A stretch of DNA of 13,774 nt, from the NCBI GenBank assembly GCA_030840545.1, contig JAVEEH010000310.1:1-13774 (forward strand), given 5' to 3'. Shown here piece after piece: positions 6,739 to 13,770 of the stretch. The notes beneath the pieces are model-generated. The model was not told where the DNA came from. It was given only the letters and a program-made list of their open reading frames with translations, and did no database searches. Made by a program: the position numbers and the translations under genes. Within the stretch, counting starts at the first letter, position 1, and every line of letters starts with the position of its first letter. This stretch comes from Frankiaceae bacterium (GTDB lineage Bacteria > Actinomycetota > Actinomycetes > JAFAQI01).

Positions 6739-7413
6739 ATGCCTGCCCGCCGCCTCGCGCTGCCCCGGGCCGCTGCGCCCCCGGTCGCCGTCGCGGCGGT
6801 CGCCGGCCTGCTGACGGCGGTGATCGCGACCGGGCACCCGGCCGCCGCCAGCGTCCGGTCCGCGGCTGCGACCCGGCCGGTCGCAGCGACGGCTGTCGCC
6901 GTGGAGCCGGCCAGCGTCGTTGAGCCGGCGGCCGATCCCACCGAGGTCGCCCGAGCTCTCGGGGCGCTGGCCACGTCCGACGACCCCGGCACGCACCGGG
7001 CGTCCCGGGCGACGCAGCGCACGACGCTGCTGAACCGATGGGTCCGGCCCAACGGCGGACCCCTGACGTCGCCGTACGGCTATCGCTGGGGCCGGCTGCA
7101 CGCCGGCATCGATCTCGCCGGCCCCTACGGCTCGCCGATCCTCGCCGCGACAGCGGGCTGCATCACCTATGCCGGGCCGATGAGCGGCTACGGCGAGGTC
7201 ACCAAGATCACCGACTGGGACGGCACCGAAACCGTCTACGGGCACATGTCGGCGTTCGTCCGCACCTCGGGTTGCGTCAAGGCCGGCGAGGAGATCGCCC
7301 GGGTGGGCTCGGCGGGTGACGCCACCGGCCCGCACCTGCACTTCGAGGTGCGCATCGCCGGCGTGCCGGTCGACCCGATCCCGTTCCTGGCCAAGCGCGG
7401 TCTGTTCATCTGA
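6739..7413 (+). CDS. Secreted M23-family (LytM-type) zinc peptidase
   Basis: A 224-residue exported peptidoglycan endopeptidase-type protein. The N-terminus (MPARRLALPR, then an Ala/Val-rich core to about residue 37) is a signal peptide or anchor. A Pro/Ala-rich spacer and short helical part follow to about 95. The M23 domain (about 100-215) has all expected metal and catalytic residues: zinc ligands His121 and Asp125 in HAGIDLAGPYG, His169 in YGHMSAF, and HLHFEV with His199 (catalytic) and zinc ligand His201. SPYGYRWGRLHAG is the classic lead-in. With the full set present it is probably an active hydrolase, unlike degenerate M23 proteins. GAGGAG at 6722-6727 precedes the ATG by a longish 11 bases. 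Position and orientation match Rv0950c between uvrD1 and sucC in M. tuberculosis (from memory). Confidence 0.92.
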   Translation: MPARRLALPRAAAPPVAVAAVAGLLTAVIATGHPAAASVRSAAATRPVAATAVAVEPASVVEPAADPTEVARALGALATSDDPGTHRASRATQRTTLLNRWVRPNGGPLTSPYGYRWGRLHAGIDLAGPYGSPILAATAGCITYAGPMSGYGEVTKITDWDGTETVYGHMSAFVRTSGCVKAGEEIARVGSAGDATGPHLHFEVRIAGVPVDPIPFLAKRGLFI

Positions 7414-7430
7414 GCCGGCGCATGCCAGCA

Positions 7431-7454
7431 CCCCGTCCGGTCGGCCGGACGGGG
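7431..7454. terminator. Bidirectional hairpin terminator between the M23 and DUF4232 genes
   Basis: A perfect 10-bp stem: CCCCGTCCGG at 7431-7440 and its reverse complement CCGGACGGGG at 7445-7454, with a TCGG loop. It sits 18 bases after the M23 stop and 22 bases after the convergent DUF4232 stop, where both transcripts end. There is no U-tract on either side, as is common for actinobacterial hairpins. Confidence 0.85.
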
Positions 7455-7476
7455 CCCTGACAAGTCGCGCGGCTGG

Positions 7477-8001
7477 TCAGCCGGCCCGCACGGCCTCGAT
7501 GTGCAACAGGTGCACCTTCGGGTTCTTGCAGGCCGGGTGCCGATCGCGCAGGAACATCGCCGACGTCGAGCCGGGCGGGTAGACCCGCTCACCGGCGGCC
7601 TGCGCCTGCTGGTAGGGGTGGTAGCAGCGCGGCACGGCCCCGACGTTGTTGATGAAGGTCAGCCGGGCGCGGGCCTTGTGGCCGGGCGCAATCGTGATGG
7701 GGCCGTTGGTCGAGCCCTCCCGGTCCGCGGCTGCGCCGAGCTGCTTACCGCTCTTGGCGACGTAGGCCGCGCCGGGGAACCCGCCCAGCACACAGCTCTT
7801 GGAGCCGATGTTGGTGAACACGATGTCCTCGGCCCCGTTGCCGGCACCGACATCGTGCCGGGTGTGCGAGATCGAGAGCACGCTGGTCGTGCAGCGCGAC
7901 GCAGCCGTCGCCGGATCGGCGCCGGCGGGGATCGCGACCGCGAGCGTTCCAGCGGCGGCCAGCACAGCAACGCTTGCCTTGCCGAGTCGAGTCGAGATCA
8001 T
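7477..8001 (-). CDS. Secreted DUF4232-domain protein
   Basis: A 174-residue exported protein of unknown function. MISTRLGKASVAVLAAAGTL starts a Sec signal peptide, with possible cleavage after AGA28 or ATAA34. The mature part fits DUF4232: a beta-rich domain with conserved cysteines at 37 (SRCTTS), 70 (KSCVLGGFPG, matching the family CxLxGFP motif), 126 (PRCYHP) and 158 (HPACKN), able to form two disulfides outside the cell. There is no lipobox. The start is set by AGGAGG (8012-8007), 5 bases before the ATG. It lies 68 bases downstream of the lipoprotein gene on the same strand, with no clear promoter of its own, so it may be cotranscribed with it. DUF4232 domains occur widely in actinobacterial secreted proteins; their role is not known to me. 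Confidence 0.85.
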   Translation of the reverse strand: MISTRLGKASVAVLAAAGTLAVAIPAGADPATAASRCTTSVLSISHTRHDVGAGNGAEDIVFTNIGSKSCVLGGFPGAAYVAKSGKQLGAAADREGSTNGPITIAPGHKARARLTFINNVGAVPRCYHPYQQAQAAGERVYPPGSTSAMFLRDRHPACKNPKVHLLHIEAVRAG

Positions 8002-8006
8002 GGCAA

Positions 8007-8012
8007 CCTCCT
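8007..8012 (-). promoter_or_regulatory. Shine-Dalgarno of the DUF4232 gene
   Basis: AGGAGG on the minus strand, 5 bases before the ATG at 8001. It fixes this start at the beginning of the signal peptide rather than an upstream in-frame extension to 8148, which would bury the signal peptide. Confidence 0.85.
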
Positions 8013-8069
8013 GGTTGGTTCGCGGTCGTCGGTGGCGCAACGGTGACGCGCGTCTCGCCCGTCCGGTTG

Positions 8070-9329
8070 TCAGATCGAGGCAAGGAAGCGCAGCAGCCGC
8101 GGCCAGATCAGCGTGCGCGCCTGCTGGTCCGCGAACGTCGTCGCCCATTCACCGACGACGGGCTCGTTGGGGTAGAGCCCACCCACGAAGTGGTCGGCGT
8201 CTCCGAAGACGAGCAGCGAATGCCGCGTGCGAGCGTGGTGAGCCTCGAGTCTCGCAACGATCTGATCGGCCTTCGCGCACGAGGGCCACACCTGGTCGGC
8301 GTCACCACAGACCATCAGCATCGGACCTCGGATGCGTTCGACCGGGATGAACGCGCGTGGGTTGTCCAAGGGCGTCACGATGTCGGAGTCCCGGGTGAAG
8401 GGCACCGGTCGGCCGTGCACCGTCCAGGCGGGTCCTTCGCAATGCGGATATGCGCAAAGCGCGAGGTTGTTGGGGACGGACGCGACCACGCCCTGCACCA
8501 GCCGGGGGTAGTAGGCCGCGAGCAGCTGCGCGGCTTCGCTGCCACGCGAGATGCCGATGACGACCACGCGACGCACGCCGCGGTGATGCCGCAGCCATCG
8601 CGTCGCCCTGGCGAAGTACTCGAGCGGAATGCGCAACATCCGTCGCGGCAGTCCGCGATATCCGAAGTAGGCGAGGCCGAGCGTCGGGTATCCGTGCGCT
8701 GCCAGCAAGCGCTCGAGAATGCCGCTGGGCAGCCCGCCCTCGGAACCACCGAGCACCATGACTGCGGTGTGCTGAAGCCCGCTACCGACACCTGGGCTGA
8801 AGGTTGCGGCGAAGCCCTGAACTGCGGCCGCCGTGCTTTGGGTCGAGACGGCACCGACCGAGAGGACGCGCCGAAACTGCGCCGACGTCGTGCGCCCGCC
8901 GGTCTGTCGCACGGAGACCGTGAAGACGCGTGCGCCAGCGCCGTTCCACTGGTACTTGTCATCACCACCCCGCGCGCCCGGGACCTGCGACCAGATCAGG
9001 CCCATGCCATGGACCCCGGCGTAGCTGCCCGAGCGGGCCGGGTCGCGATCCAGATCGACGGTGCCGGTGGAGTCCGACCGGAAGCTCGCGGACGACCGCC
9101 ACCGAACGCCGGCCGCATCGGCTGACGAGAGGGCGATCAGCGCCACGCTGTTCGCCGGCAGACCATGCACGACGATGTGAACGTCTTGGTCGAGCGATGA
9201 CGTGCTCGGCGTGATGCTGATGCGCGGCGCGGACGCAGCCGCGGCGTGGTGCCTGCAGCCAGCCGTCGTCGCGGTCAGCAACACGGCCGTGGCGACAGCC
9301 ACGAGCCGCCGCAGACCCAGGACGCTCAC
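8070..9329 (-). CDS. BAAT/acyl-CoA-thioesterase-like alpha/beta-hydrolase lipoprotein
   Basis: A 419-residue protein related to acyl-CoA thioesterases and bile-acid-CoA:amino-acid N-acyltransferases. It begins with a lipoprotein signal: LGLRRL, a hydrophobic stretch, then TTAGC with lipobox Cys25. An Ig-like acyl-CoA thioester hydrolase/BAAT N-terminal domain spans about 35-155 (ITPSTSSLDQDVHIVVHGLP, WRSSASFRSDSTG). The BAAT_C hydrolase domain spans about 195-415 with VLGGSEGG, nucleophile Ser261 in GISRGSEAAQ, acid Asp343 or Asp345 (CGDADQVWPS) and His380 (GDADHFVGG). The nucleophile is Ser, as in thioesterases, not Cys as in mammalian BAAT. The GTG at 9329 gives an ideal signal peptide but lacks a Shine-Dalgarno; an in-frame GTG at 9374, 2 bases after the pcrA stop, is a real alternative. 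The substrate is unknown. Confidence 0.82.
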   Translation of the reverse strand: MSVLGLRRLVAVATAVLLTATTAGCRHHAAAASAPRISITPSTSSLDQDVHIVVHGLPANSVALIALSSADAAGVRWRSSASFRSDSTGTVDLDRDPARSGSYAGVHGMGLIWSQVPGARGGDDKYQWNGAGARVFTVSVRQTGGRTTSAQFRRVLSVGAVSTQSTAAAVQGFAATFSPGVGSGLQHTAVMVLGGSEGGLPSGILERLLAAHGYPTLGLAYFGYRGLPRRMLRIPLEYFARATRWLRHHRGVRRVVVIGISRGSEAAQLLAAYYPRLVQGVVASVPNNLALCAYPHCEGPAWTVHGRPVPFTRDSDIVTPLDNPRAFIPVERIRGPMLMVCGDADQVWPSCAKADQIVARLEAHHARTRHSLLVFGDADHFVGGLYPNEPVVGEWATTFADQQARTLIWPRLLRFLASI

Positions 9330-9376
9330 GTGTGCTGTTTCGCCGCAGCGGCGAGCGAACCTGCGCGACGGCACGG

Positions 9377-11674
9377 TCAGAGCTTGACGAGGGGGGCGTA
9401 GCGCAGCAGCAACCGCTTGCTGCCGACATCACTGCCGAAGTCGACCTCGGCCTCGGCGGTCTCGGCCTCGCCTCGTACGGCGACGACCCGGCCCATCCCG
9501 AAGGCGTCGTGAGTGACCCGGTCGCCCGGCGTCAGCGCCAGGATCGGCCGCAGCCCCGGCCCGGCCACGCGGCCGCGGCGGATGGCCCGATCAGCTGCCA
9601 CTTCCCCCGCCGAGCGCTCGGTCGACCCACGCCACTCGATGAGCTCGGCCGGGATGTCGTCGAGGAAGCGCGACGCCGGGTTGTAGGACGGCGTCCCCCA
9701 CGCCGAGCGGACCAGCGCACGGGACAGATGCAGTCGCTGCTCGGCACGGGTGATGCCGACATAGGCGAGCCGGCGCTCCTCCTCGAGCTCCTTCGGGTCT
9801 CCCAGGGAGCGCAGGTGCGGGAACCCACCGTCCTCCATGCCGGTGAGGAACACGGCCGGGAACTCCAGGCCCTTGGCCGTGTGCAACGTCATCAGCGTGA
9901 CCACGCCGCCGCCGTCTTCGCCGTCCGGCACCTCATCGGCGTCGGCGACGAGCGACACCTGTTCGAGGAAGTCGCCGAGCGTGCCGTCCGGACGGGCCTC
10001 CTCGAACTCGCGCGCGACCGACAGGAGCTCGTTGAGGTTCTCGACCCGGCCCTCGTCCTGCGGGTCGTCACTCGCCTGCAGCTCCGCGACGTAGTGCGTC
10101 TTGTCGAGCACCGCTTCCAGCACGTCCGCCGGCGACGCGTCGACCGCTGCGACAGCGGACAGCTCTTCGATCAGCGTGACGAACTCCTGGATCGCGTTGA
10201 GCGACCGGGTGGCGAGACCCGGGACGTCCTCAGCGCGGCTCAGCGCACCCCAGAACGACAGCTGCTCGCGCTCGGCGAAGGTGTCGACACAGGCCTCGGC
10301 CCGGTCACCGATGCCGCGCTTCGGCACGTTGACGATGCGGCGCATCGACACGGCGTCGGCGGGATTGACGAGGACGCGCAGGTAAGCGAGCGCGTCGCGG
10401 ACCTCGCGCCGTTCATAGAAGCGCACACCGCCGACGACTTTGTAGGGCATCCCGACGCGGATGAACACTTCCTCGAAGACCCGGCTCTGCGCATTGGTCC
10501 GGTAGAACACCGCGACGTCACACGGACGGACGCCGTGCTCTCTGCCCAGCCGCTCGATCTCACCGGCCACCCAGGCCGCTTCGTCGTGCTCGTTGTCCGC
10601 GACGTAGCCGAGGATGAGTGGCCCGTCACCGGCCTCCGACCACAGCCGCTTGGGCTTGCGGTCGGGGTTCTTCGCGATGACGGCGTTGGCCGCGGACAAG
10701 ATCGTCTGCGTCGACCGGTAGTTCTGCTCGAGCAGGACGACGGTGGCGTCCGGATAGTCGGCTTCGAACTGCAGGATGTTGCGGATCGTCGCCCCGCGGA
10801 ACGCATAGATGCTCTGGTCGGCGTCACCGACAACGCAGAGCTCCGACTTGTTGTCTGCGGCTCCGACGAGCTCCTTCACCAGGACGTACTGAGCGTGGTT
10901 GGTGTCCTGGTATTCATCGACGAGCACATGCCGGAACCGCCGCCGATAGTGCTCGGCGACTTCGGGGAAGAGCTGCAACAACGTGACGGTGGTCATGATG
11001 AGGTCATCGAAGTCGAGTGCGTTGGCGCGCCGCAACCGGTCCTGATAGAGCGCGTAAGCCTCGGCCACGGTCTTCTCGATGTGATTTGCAGCCTTCGCTT
11101 TCGCGGTCTCGAAGTCGACCAGCTCGTTCTTGAGGTTGCTGACCTGGGCGGCGATCGACCGGGGCGGATAGCGCTTCGGGTCCAGGTCGAGGTCGCGACA
11201 GACCGTCGTCATCAGACGACGTGAGTCGTCGGCGTCGTAGATGGAGAACGACGACGAGAAGCCCAGTCGCTTGCCTTCGGACCGCACGATCCGCACGCAG
11301 GCCGAATGGAACGTCGAGACCCACATCGCCTTGGCCCGCGGCCCGACGAGATGCGCGACCCGGTCCTTCATCTCACCCGCGGCCTTGTTGGTGAAGGTGA
11401 TGGCGAGGATCTCTCCCGGTGCGGCGCCGCGCTCGGCGATGAGCCAGGCGATCCGGTGCGTCAGCACGCGGGTCTTGCCCGACCCGGCGCCCGCGACGAT
11501 CAGCAGCGGGCCGCCGTGGTGGAGCACGGCCGCGCGTTGCTGGGGGTTGAGACCTTCGAGGAGGGTCGCGGAGTCCACGGCGATCCGCGGCCGCGGCCGA
11601 TCCGGCGGTTGACCTGCTGCGCCCGGATCGTCGGGTTCGGGCACCGGCGATACGCCGTCGAAGAGACTGCTCAC
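9377..11674 (-). CDS. pcrA: ATP-dependent DNA helicase UvrD1/PcrA (superfamily 1A)
   Basis: A full-length 765-residue SF1A 3'-5' helicase acting in nucleotide excision repair and replication-fork maintenance. Motifs in order: Q motif LNPQQRAAV; Walker A AGAGSGKT at 61-68; Ia AITFTNKAAGEMKDRV; Walker B LVDEYQDTN; III VVGDADQSIYAFRGA; IV LLEQNYRSTQTIL; V VTLMTLHTAKGLEFPAVF; VI RRLAYVGITRAEQRLHL. The tail GDRVTHDAFGMGRVVAVRGE is the C-terminal Tudor-like domain that binds RNA polymerase in PcrA. The N-terminus VSSLFDGVSP matches the family's short start, so I take GTG 11674. The in-frame extension to 12304 is the antisense of the PIG-L gene. There is no Shine-Dalgarno; a TANNNT box lies just upstream. 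The gene is probably first in a run with the two downstream export-signal genes. Confidence 0.96.
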   Translation of the reverse strand: MSSLFDGVSPVPEPDDPGAAGQPPDRPRPRIAVDSATLLEGLNPQQRAAVLHHGGPLLIVAGAGSGKTRVLTHRIAWLIAERGAAPGEILAITFTNKAAGEMKDRVAHLVGPRAKAMWVSTFHSACVRIVRSEGKRLGFSSSFSIYDADDSRRLMTTVCRDLDLDPKRYPPRSIAAQVSNLKNELVDFETAKAKAANHIEKTVAEAYALYQDRLRRANALDFDDLIMTTVTLLQLFPEVAEHYRRRFRHVLVDEYQDTNHAQYVLVKELVGAADNKSELCVVGDADQSIYAFRGATIRNILQFEADYPDATVVLLEQNYRSTQTILSAANAVIAKNPDRKPKRLWSEAGDGPLILGYVADNEHDEAAWVAGEIERLGREHGVRPCDVAVFYRTNAQSRVFEEVFIRVGMPYKVVGGVRFYERREVRDALAYLRVLVNPADAVSMRRIVNVPKRGIGDRAEACVDTFAEREQLSFWGALSRAEDVPGLATRSLNAIQEFVTLIEELSAVAAVDASPADVLEAVLDKTHYVAELQASDDPQDEGRVENLNELLSVAREFEEARPDGTLGDFLEQVSLVADADEVPDGEDGGGVVTLMTLHTAKGLEFPAVFLTGMEDGGFPHLRSLGDPKELEEERRLAYVGITRAEQRLHLSRALVRSAWGTPSYNPASRFLDDIPAELIEWRGSTERSAGEVAADRAIRRGRVAGPGLRPILALTPGDRVTHDAFGMGRVVAVRGEAETAEAEVDFGSDVGSKRLLLRYAPLVKL

Positions 11675-11684
11675 GGTGGCCCCG

Positions 11685-11690
11685 AGGGTA
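11685..11690 (-). promoter_or_regulatory. Possible -10 box for pcrA
   Basis: TACCCT on the minus strand (11690-11685) fits TANNNT and ends 10 bases before the GTG at 11674, predicting a near-leaderless transcript. There is no clear -35. The companion box for the divergent gene is at 11698-11703. Confidence 0.35.
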
Positions 11691-11697
11691 CGCCGGA

Positions 11698-11703
11698 TAG
11701 CCT
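11698..11703 (+). promoter_or_regulatory. Possible -10 box for the PIG-L deacetylase gene
   Basis: TAGCCT (TANNNT) ends 7 bases before the GTG at 11711, which would make the message leaderless. The GTG has no Shine-Dalgarno. There is no clear -35, which would fall inside the pcrA start region. Confidence 0.35.
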
Positions 11704-11710
11704 CGATGGC

Positions 11711-12421
11711 GTGCTCGACGACACACAGGTGGACAGCGCGCTGGTGATCACGGCGCATCCCGACGATGTCGACTTCGGCGCGGCCGGCACGGTCGCACTG
11801 TGGGTCGACGCCGGCATCAAGGTCAGCTACTGCGTGATCACCGATGGCGACGCGGGCGGCTTCGACCCGGCGGTGCCGCGAGACCAGATCGGCGGCATCC
11901 GCCAAGGCGAGCAGCGGGCCGCGGCCACCGAGGTCGGGGTGTCCGACGTCGAGTTCCTCGGCTACCCCGACGGCCGGCTCGAGGTGACGATGAACCTGCG
12001 CCGGGACCTCGCCCGGGTAATCCGCCAGGTGCGGCCACAGCGGGTCATCTGCCACAGCCCACTGCGCAACATGGAGCGCATCCCGGCGAGTCACCCGGAC
12101 CATCTCGCCGCCGGCGAGGCGGCGATGTGCGCGATCTACCCCGATGCCCGCAACCCCTTCACCCACTCCGAGATCGCTGACCTCGAGCCCTGGACGGTGC
12201 CCGAGACCTGGGTGATGGGGATGGAGCGGGTCAACCGTTACGTCGACATCACCGAGAGGTTCGACCGCAAGCTCGCGGCGCTGCGGGCCCACGCCAGCCA
12301 GCACCCGGACCCATCGAGGCTCGACCCGCTGGTCCGCGGCTGGAACGGCTTCAACGCCCAGAACGGCGGGCTCCCGGACGGCCGGCTGGCCGAGGCGTTC
12401 TGGGTGTTCGAGACGGGCTGA
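11711..12421 (+). CDS. PIG-L/LmbE-family zinc-dependent deacetylase
   Basis: A 236-residue cytoplasmic member of the PIG-L (LmbE) family, whose members remove N-acetyl groups from GlcNAc-type substrates or cleave mycothiol conjugates. The zinc motif ALVITAHPDDVDFGAAGT puts His16, Asp18 and Asp19 near the N-terminus, with His128 and His131 in SHPDHLAAG as the distal ligand/catalytic motif. VITDGDAGG, QRAAATEVGV and FLGYPDGRL are typical strands and loops. MshB/Mca of the mycothiol pathway belong here, but nothing nearby points to mycothiol, so I give no symbol. I chose GTG 11711; GTG 11729 is also possible, and longer in-frame starts overlap pcrA. Only 36 bases separate it from the divergent pcrA. 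It overlaps the next gene by one base. Confidence 0.88.
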   Translation: MLDDTQVDSALVITAHPDDVDFGAAGTVALWVDAGIKVSYCVITDGDAGGFDPAVPRDQIGGIRQGEQRAAATEVGVSDVEFLGYPDGRLEVTMNLRRDLARVIRQVRPQRVICHSPLRNMERIPASHPDHLAAGEAAMCAIYPDARNPFTHSEIADLEPWTVPETWVMGMERVNRYVDITERFDRKLAALRAHASQHPDPSRLDPLVRGWNGFNAQNGGLPDGRLAEAFWVFETG

Positions 12422-12744
12422 TGGCCGTGGCTGAGGAGCAGTCCGAGGGCGCGCCGCGACACCTTTCGCGGTCCTCGCTCGTTGTCCCGATCGTGGCGAC
12501 GCAGCGTGACATCCGTTTCTCGCTGCAGCTCGACAGCCTCGCCGCTCGGATGGAAGCCGCGGAAGCGCTGCTCAGCGACCTCCGCGCCGAGCACGAGGCC
12601 CTGCTGGCCAGCCAGGCCGCCGCGGTCGACGACGACGGCGTTCCGCGCACGGACGGTGTGTGGCTGGGCCACGGACTCGTCGAAGCGGCGATCCAGCTGC
12701 TGCAACCGGCTGCCGGGATGTCGGAGCCCGACCAGCGCGGCTGA
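12421..12744 (+). CDS. Hypothetical protein, translationally coupled to the PIG-L deacetylase
   Basis: A 107-residue protein that I do not recognise. The ATG shares its A with the TGA of the deacetylase (12419-12421), so translation is probably coupled. An N-terminal polar stretch leads into a hydrophobic-basic segment (SRSSLVVPIVATQRDIRFSL), then a long helix-forming region at about 35-68 rich in Leu, Ala and Glu (LAARMEAAEALLSDLRAEHE) that could form a coiled coil. A shorter tail includes GVWLGHGLVEAAIQLL. There is no signal peptide, membrane segment or cysteine cluster. Coupling suggests a partner or accessory of the deacetylase, but that is inference. It ends 8 bases from the convergent argA stop. 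Confidence 0.7.
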   Translation: MAVAEEQSEGAPRHLSRSSLVVPIVATQRDIRFSLQLDSLAARMEAAEALLSDLRAEHEALLASQAAAVDDDGVPRTDGVWLGHGLVEAAIQLLQPAAGMSEPDQRG

Positions 12745-12752
12745 CCGCCGAG

Positions 12753-13253
12753 CTAGAGCTCGAGCACCATCCGCGTGTTGCCCAGGATGTTGGGCTTGAC
12801 GTGTTCGAGCGCGAGGAACTCCGCCACCCCCTCGTCGTAGGACCGGAGCAGCTCCTCGTAGACCTCCGGAGCGATCGGTGCACCGTCGAGCTCGCGGAAA
12901 CCGTGCCGCTGGAAGAAGTCGACTTCGAAGGTCAGGCAGAAGACCCTGCTGACGCCGAGGTCGCGTGCCCGGGCGAGCAGCCGGTCGAGCAGGTCGTGCC
13001 CGACGCCGGTGCCCCGCACGGCCGGGTCGACGGCGAGCGTCCGGACCTCCGCAAGGTCCTCCCAGATGACGTGCAGCGCCCCGCACCCGACGAGCGTTCC
13101 GTCCGGGCGAGCGGAGACGACGAACTCCTGCACGTCTTCGTAGAGGGTGACCGTCGGCTTGTCGAGGAGGATGCCTCGCGGCGCGTAGAGGTCCACGAGG
13201 CGGCGGATCTCGGCGACGTCGCAGGTGCGCGCCGACCGCACCTCGGCGGTCAC
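12753..13253 (-). CDS. argA: N-acetylglutamate synthase, short GNAT type (ArgA)
   Basis: A 166-residue single-domain GNAT enzyme that acetylates glutamate (or glutamine) with acetyl-CoA, the first step of arginine synthesis. It closely resembles M. tuberculosis Rv2747: GILLDKPTVTLYEDVQEF, VGCGALHVIWEDLAEVRTLA, the acetyl-CoA loop VDPAVRGTGVGHDLLD (R/QxxGxG/A), VFCLTFEVDFFQRHGF, YDEGVAEFLALEHVKPNILG and a C-terminal NTRMVLEL. There is no amino-acid-kinase domain, as expected for this short type. The GTG at 13253 is 10 bases after the MarR stop; the Shine-Dalgarno is weak (GGCGG), and coupling to MarR is likely. Longer in-frame starts overlap MarR. No other arg gene is nearby. Confidence 0.92.
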   Translation of the reverse strand: MTAEVRSARTCDVAEIRRLVDLYAPRGILLDKPTVTLYEDVQEFVVSARPDGTLVGCGALHVIWEDLAEVRTLAVDPAVRGTGVGHDLLDRLLARARDLGVSRVFCLTFEVDFFQRHGFRELDGAPIAPEVYEELLRSYDEGVAEFLALEHVKPNILGNTRMVLEL

Positions 13254-13263
13254 GACCGCCAGC

Positions 13264-13734
13264 TCACAGGTGGACGGGGCAGTCGCTCGCAAGCGGGCCC
13301 AGGGCATCAGCGACGGCATCGAGCTGTCTCCGGTCGAGCCGGTCGACGAGGTGGGCACGAACGCCGCGCAGGTGCGTCGGATAGGCCGCCTTGAGCCGGC
13401 GCACACCCTCGGGGGTGACGACCGCGTAGACGACCCGAGCGTCACCCGAGCACCGCTCGCGCTCGACCAACCCGTCGCGGACGAGCTTGTCGACGAGCCG
13501 GGTCAGGCCACTCGGCGTCAGGACCGCGAATGACGCCAGCTGGCTCATGCGCAGCCGACGGCCGGGAGCCTCGGACAAGTGAGCCAGCACCTCGTACGCC
13601 GGCAGGGTGAGGCCGTGCTCGGCCTCCAGGTCGGCCTCGAGCTGGCGGATGATCCGGGCATGGGCATGGATCAGGGCATGCCAGGCCGCCATCTCCCGGA
13701 CATCGAGCGGCAGGTGGGGCCTGGTGGTGGGCAC
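13264..13734 (-). CDS. MarR-family transcriptional regulator
   Basis: A 156-residue MarR-type DNA-binding protein. Dimerising helices occur at both ends. The winged helix-turn-helix is clear: LTLPAYEVLAHLSEAPGRRL, then RMSQLASFAVLTPSGLTRLV (recognition helix) and the wing DGLVERERCSGDARVVYAVV with TPEGVRRL. MarR proteins are usually dimeric repressors released by small ligands; the ligand here is unknown. The GTG at 13734 directly follows a good promoter with no room for a Shine-Dalgarno, so the message is probably leaderless. argA follows 10 bases later. An inverted repeat over the -35 suggests autoregulation, which would also place argA under its control. Confidence 0.9.
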   Translation of the reverse strand: MPTTRPHLPLDVREMAAWHALIHAHARIIRQLEADLEAEHGLTLPAYEVLAHLSEAPGRRLRMSQLASFAVLTPSGLTRLVDKLVRDGLVERERCSGDARVVYAVVTPEGVRRLKAAYPTHLRGVRAHLVDRLDRRQLDAVADALGPLASDCPVHL

Positions 13735-13740
13735 GACGAC

Positions 13741-13770
13741 ATTCTATGCCAGGAATACTTGCGTAGGCAA
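13741..13770 (-). promoter_or_regulatory. Promoter of the marR-argA pair, leaderless
   Basis: On the minus strand, TTGCCT (13770-13765) and TAGAAT (13746-13741) are separated by 18 bases, close to the sigma-70 family consensus TTGACA/TATAAT. The -10 ends 6 bases before the GTG at 13734, so transcription should begin at the start codon itself. Confidence 0.7.
13759..13770. promoter_or_regulatory. Possible MarR operator over the -35 box
   Basis: TTGC-CTAC-GCAA on the minus strand: 4-base inverted arms around a 4-base centre, covering the -35 hexamer TTGCCT. MarR-family proteins commonly bind short palindromes in their own promoters, so this is a reasonable autoregulation site, but the arms are short. 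Confidence 0.4.

Noticed and set aside
6684..6923. Possible leaderless upstream ORF (ATG 8 bases after TAGATT) overlapping the M23 start in another frame
   Set aside because: The spacing fits a leaderless message, but the product is a Pro/Arg-rich shadow sequence overlapping the M23 signal peptide. The M23 gene has its own ribosome site, so I see no reason to believe in it without ribosome profiling.
9332..11224. A 630-codon open frame on the plus strand
   Set aside because: It lies entirely antisense to pcrA, whose helicase motifs are all present. The translation is Arg/Asp/Val-rich with no domain; this is the usual GC-rich shadow frame.
11675..12304. N-terminal extension of pcrA by 210 codons
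   Set aside because: The extension is the complement of the PIG-L gene, which has intact zinc motifs. The family start (SSLFD) lies at 11674.
12749..12762. Inverted repeat CGAGCT-AG-AGCTCG at the convergent 12744/12753 gene ends as a terminator
   Set aside because: A 2-base loop cannot form a proper hairpin and the effective stem would be about 4-5 bp. It is too weak to annotate as a terminator.
1604..13734. Possibility that the accessory genes form an antiphage or biosynthetic cluster
   Set aside because: There is no nuclease, toxin, NTPase effector, synthase or transporter set. The one helicase is ordinary UvrD1/PcrA, and the genes face different directions without a shared operon.
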